Assembly (NCBI GenBank): GCA_034620365.1
Contig: JAQGEQ010000339.1
Location: 992,001 to 1,056,000 of the forward strand
Length of the DNA: 64,000 bases
Direction: 5' to 3'
Origin: Pegea sp. RAD2-039
Lineage: Eukaryota; Chordata; Thaliacea; Salpida; Salpidae
Below are positions 63,801 to 64,000 of the stretch, one piece after another. Position numbers and translations under genes: made by a program. The first letter of the stretch is position 1, and each line of letters starts with the position of its first letter. The notes under the pieces were generated by a model. It did not search any database. It worked only from the letters and a program-made list of their open reading frames with translations, and was not told the DNA's origin.

Positions 63801-64000
63801 TGCAAATTCGGCGTCTGCGACATTCCATCAGATCATCTGAAGAATCAAAGACTGAAACTCACCTGAGAGCCACGTGACATAAAAAGATTTGGCCGAGAAG
63901 TGACCGCTGATGTATTCATCAAAAGTAACTTCTTTTTGTGTCTCTTCCGCTGTGAAAAATGTTGGTTACTATGACAACGTTGCCTTACCAAATTTGGAGG
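60897..64000 (-). CDS. DPP4: DPP4-like S9B serine dipeptidyl peptidase (5' end beyond window)
   Basis: Membrane or secreted peptidases of this family remove X-Pro dipeptides. Minus-strand exons: 63863-63949, 63645-63814, 63536-63591, 63364-63484, 63160-63308, 62950-63109, 62747-62900, 62498-62676, 62263-62401, 62075-62212, 61930-62025, 61587-61879, 61428-61537, 61236-61374 and 60897-61184, in phase, 758 residues. The propeller holds the substrate N-terminus motif [10 protein letters not shown] with its two Glu. The alpha/beta hydrolase part has [23 protein letters not shown], the nucleophile elbow IWGWSYGG, the Asp region [11 protein letters not shown] and the His in NNDHGM. All three catalytic residues are present, unlike DPP6/DPP10. 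[20 protein letters not shown] in the rightmost exon matches the start of the ectodomain, so the transmembrane anchor and start codon lie to the right of the window. The donor at 62074 was chosen among several in the same phase. A broken inverted copy lies 1 kb downstream. Confidence 0.95.

Overview
This is AT-rich eukaryotic nuclear DNA from an animal. Every protein gene but two is split by short GT-AG introns, mostly 45 to 300 bp, and the window carries a Wnt gene (an animal-only family), spliceosomal U1 RNA genes and decayed non-LTR and LTR retroelements. The code is standard. I cannot name the phylum: the proteins look like ordinary invertebrate metazoan orthologues. I rebuilt gene models by eye from family similarity, splice signals and phase. 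For the complete models (NUP88, PRKAR1, NCAPD2, the PDI-like gene, TACC, Wnt) the exon lengths sum to an exact multiple of three, which supports the boundaries.

Layout from left to right. 1.0-2.2 kb: small C2HC zinc-finger gene (+), tail to tail with quinolinate phosphoribosyltransferase QPRT (-, 2.3-3.9 kb), which has an apparent one-base frameshift. 7.1-10.2 kb: nucleoporin NUP88 (+), tail to tail with two tandem type-I PKA regulatory subunit genes (both -): a divergent paralogue at 10.4-12.0 kb and a canonical PRKAR1 at 16.3-19.5 kb, with a retroelement gag relic between them. 22.9-29.2 kb: condensin subunit NCAPD2 (+, 25 exons) with a minisatellite in one intron. 30.9-32.3 kb: three U1 snRNA copies (+). 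35.4-39.05 kb: a PDI-fold ER protein without either CxxC active site (+), whose coding end overlaps a small convergent gene. 40.6-41.2 kb: LINE reverse-transcriptase relic. 42.0-43.1 kb: ribosome-assembly nuclease NOB1 (-).

From about 46.6 kb the character changes. The palindrome TGACGTCA, seen about twice in the left 46 kb, occurs dozens of times. 46.6-50.0 kb: a TACC-family centrosomal coiled-coil gene (+) whose first exon holds 58 in-frame copies of a 24-bp unit, nearly all containing that palindrome. 50.4-51.6 kb: mitochondrial calcium uniporter MCU (-, 5' end not found). 54.9-57.2 kb: an unusual Wnt (+) with Thr at the acylation position and a 56-residue basic tail. 59.2-59.9 kb: an inverted, decayed genomic copy of part of the neighbouring DPP4-like serine protease, which fills 60.9-64.0 kb (-) and runs off the right edge.

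These genes do not form one pathway; this is an ordinary gene-dense stretch of animal chromosome. The most unusual items are the CRE-palindrome repeat coding for most of a TACC protein, the divergent U1 copy, the tandem PKA regulatory genes, the redox-dead PDI and the modified Wnt.
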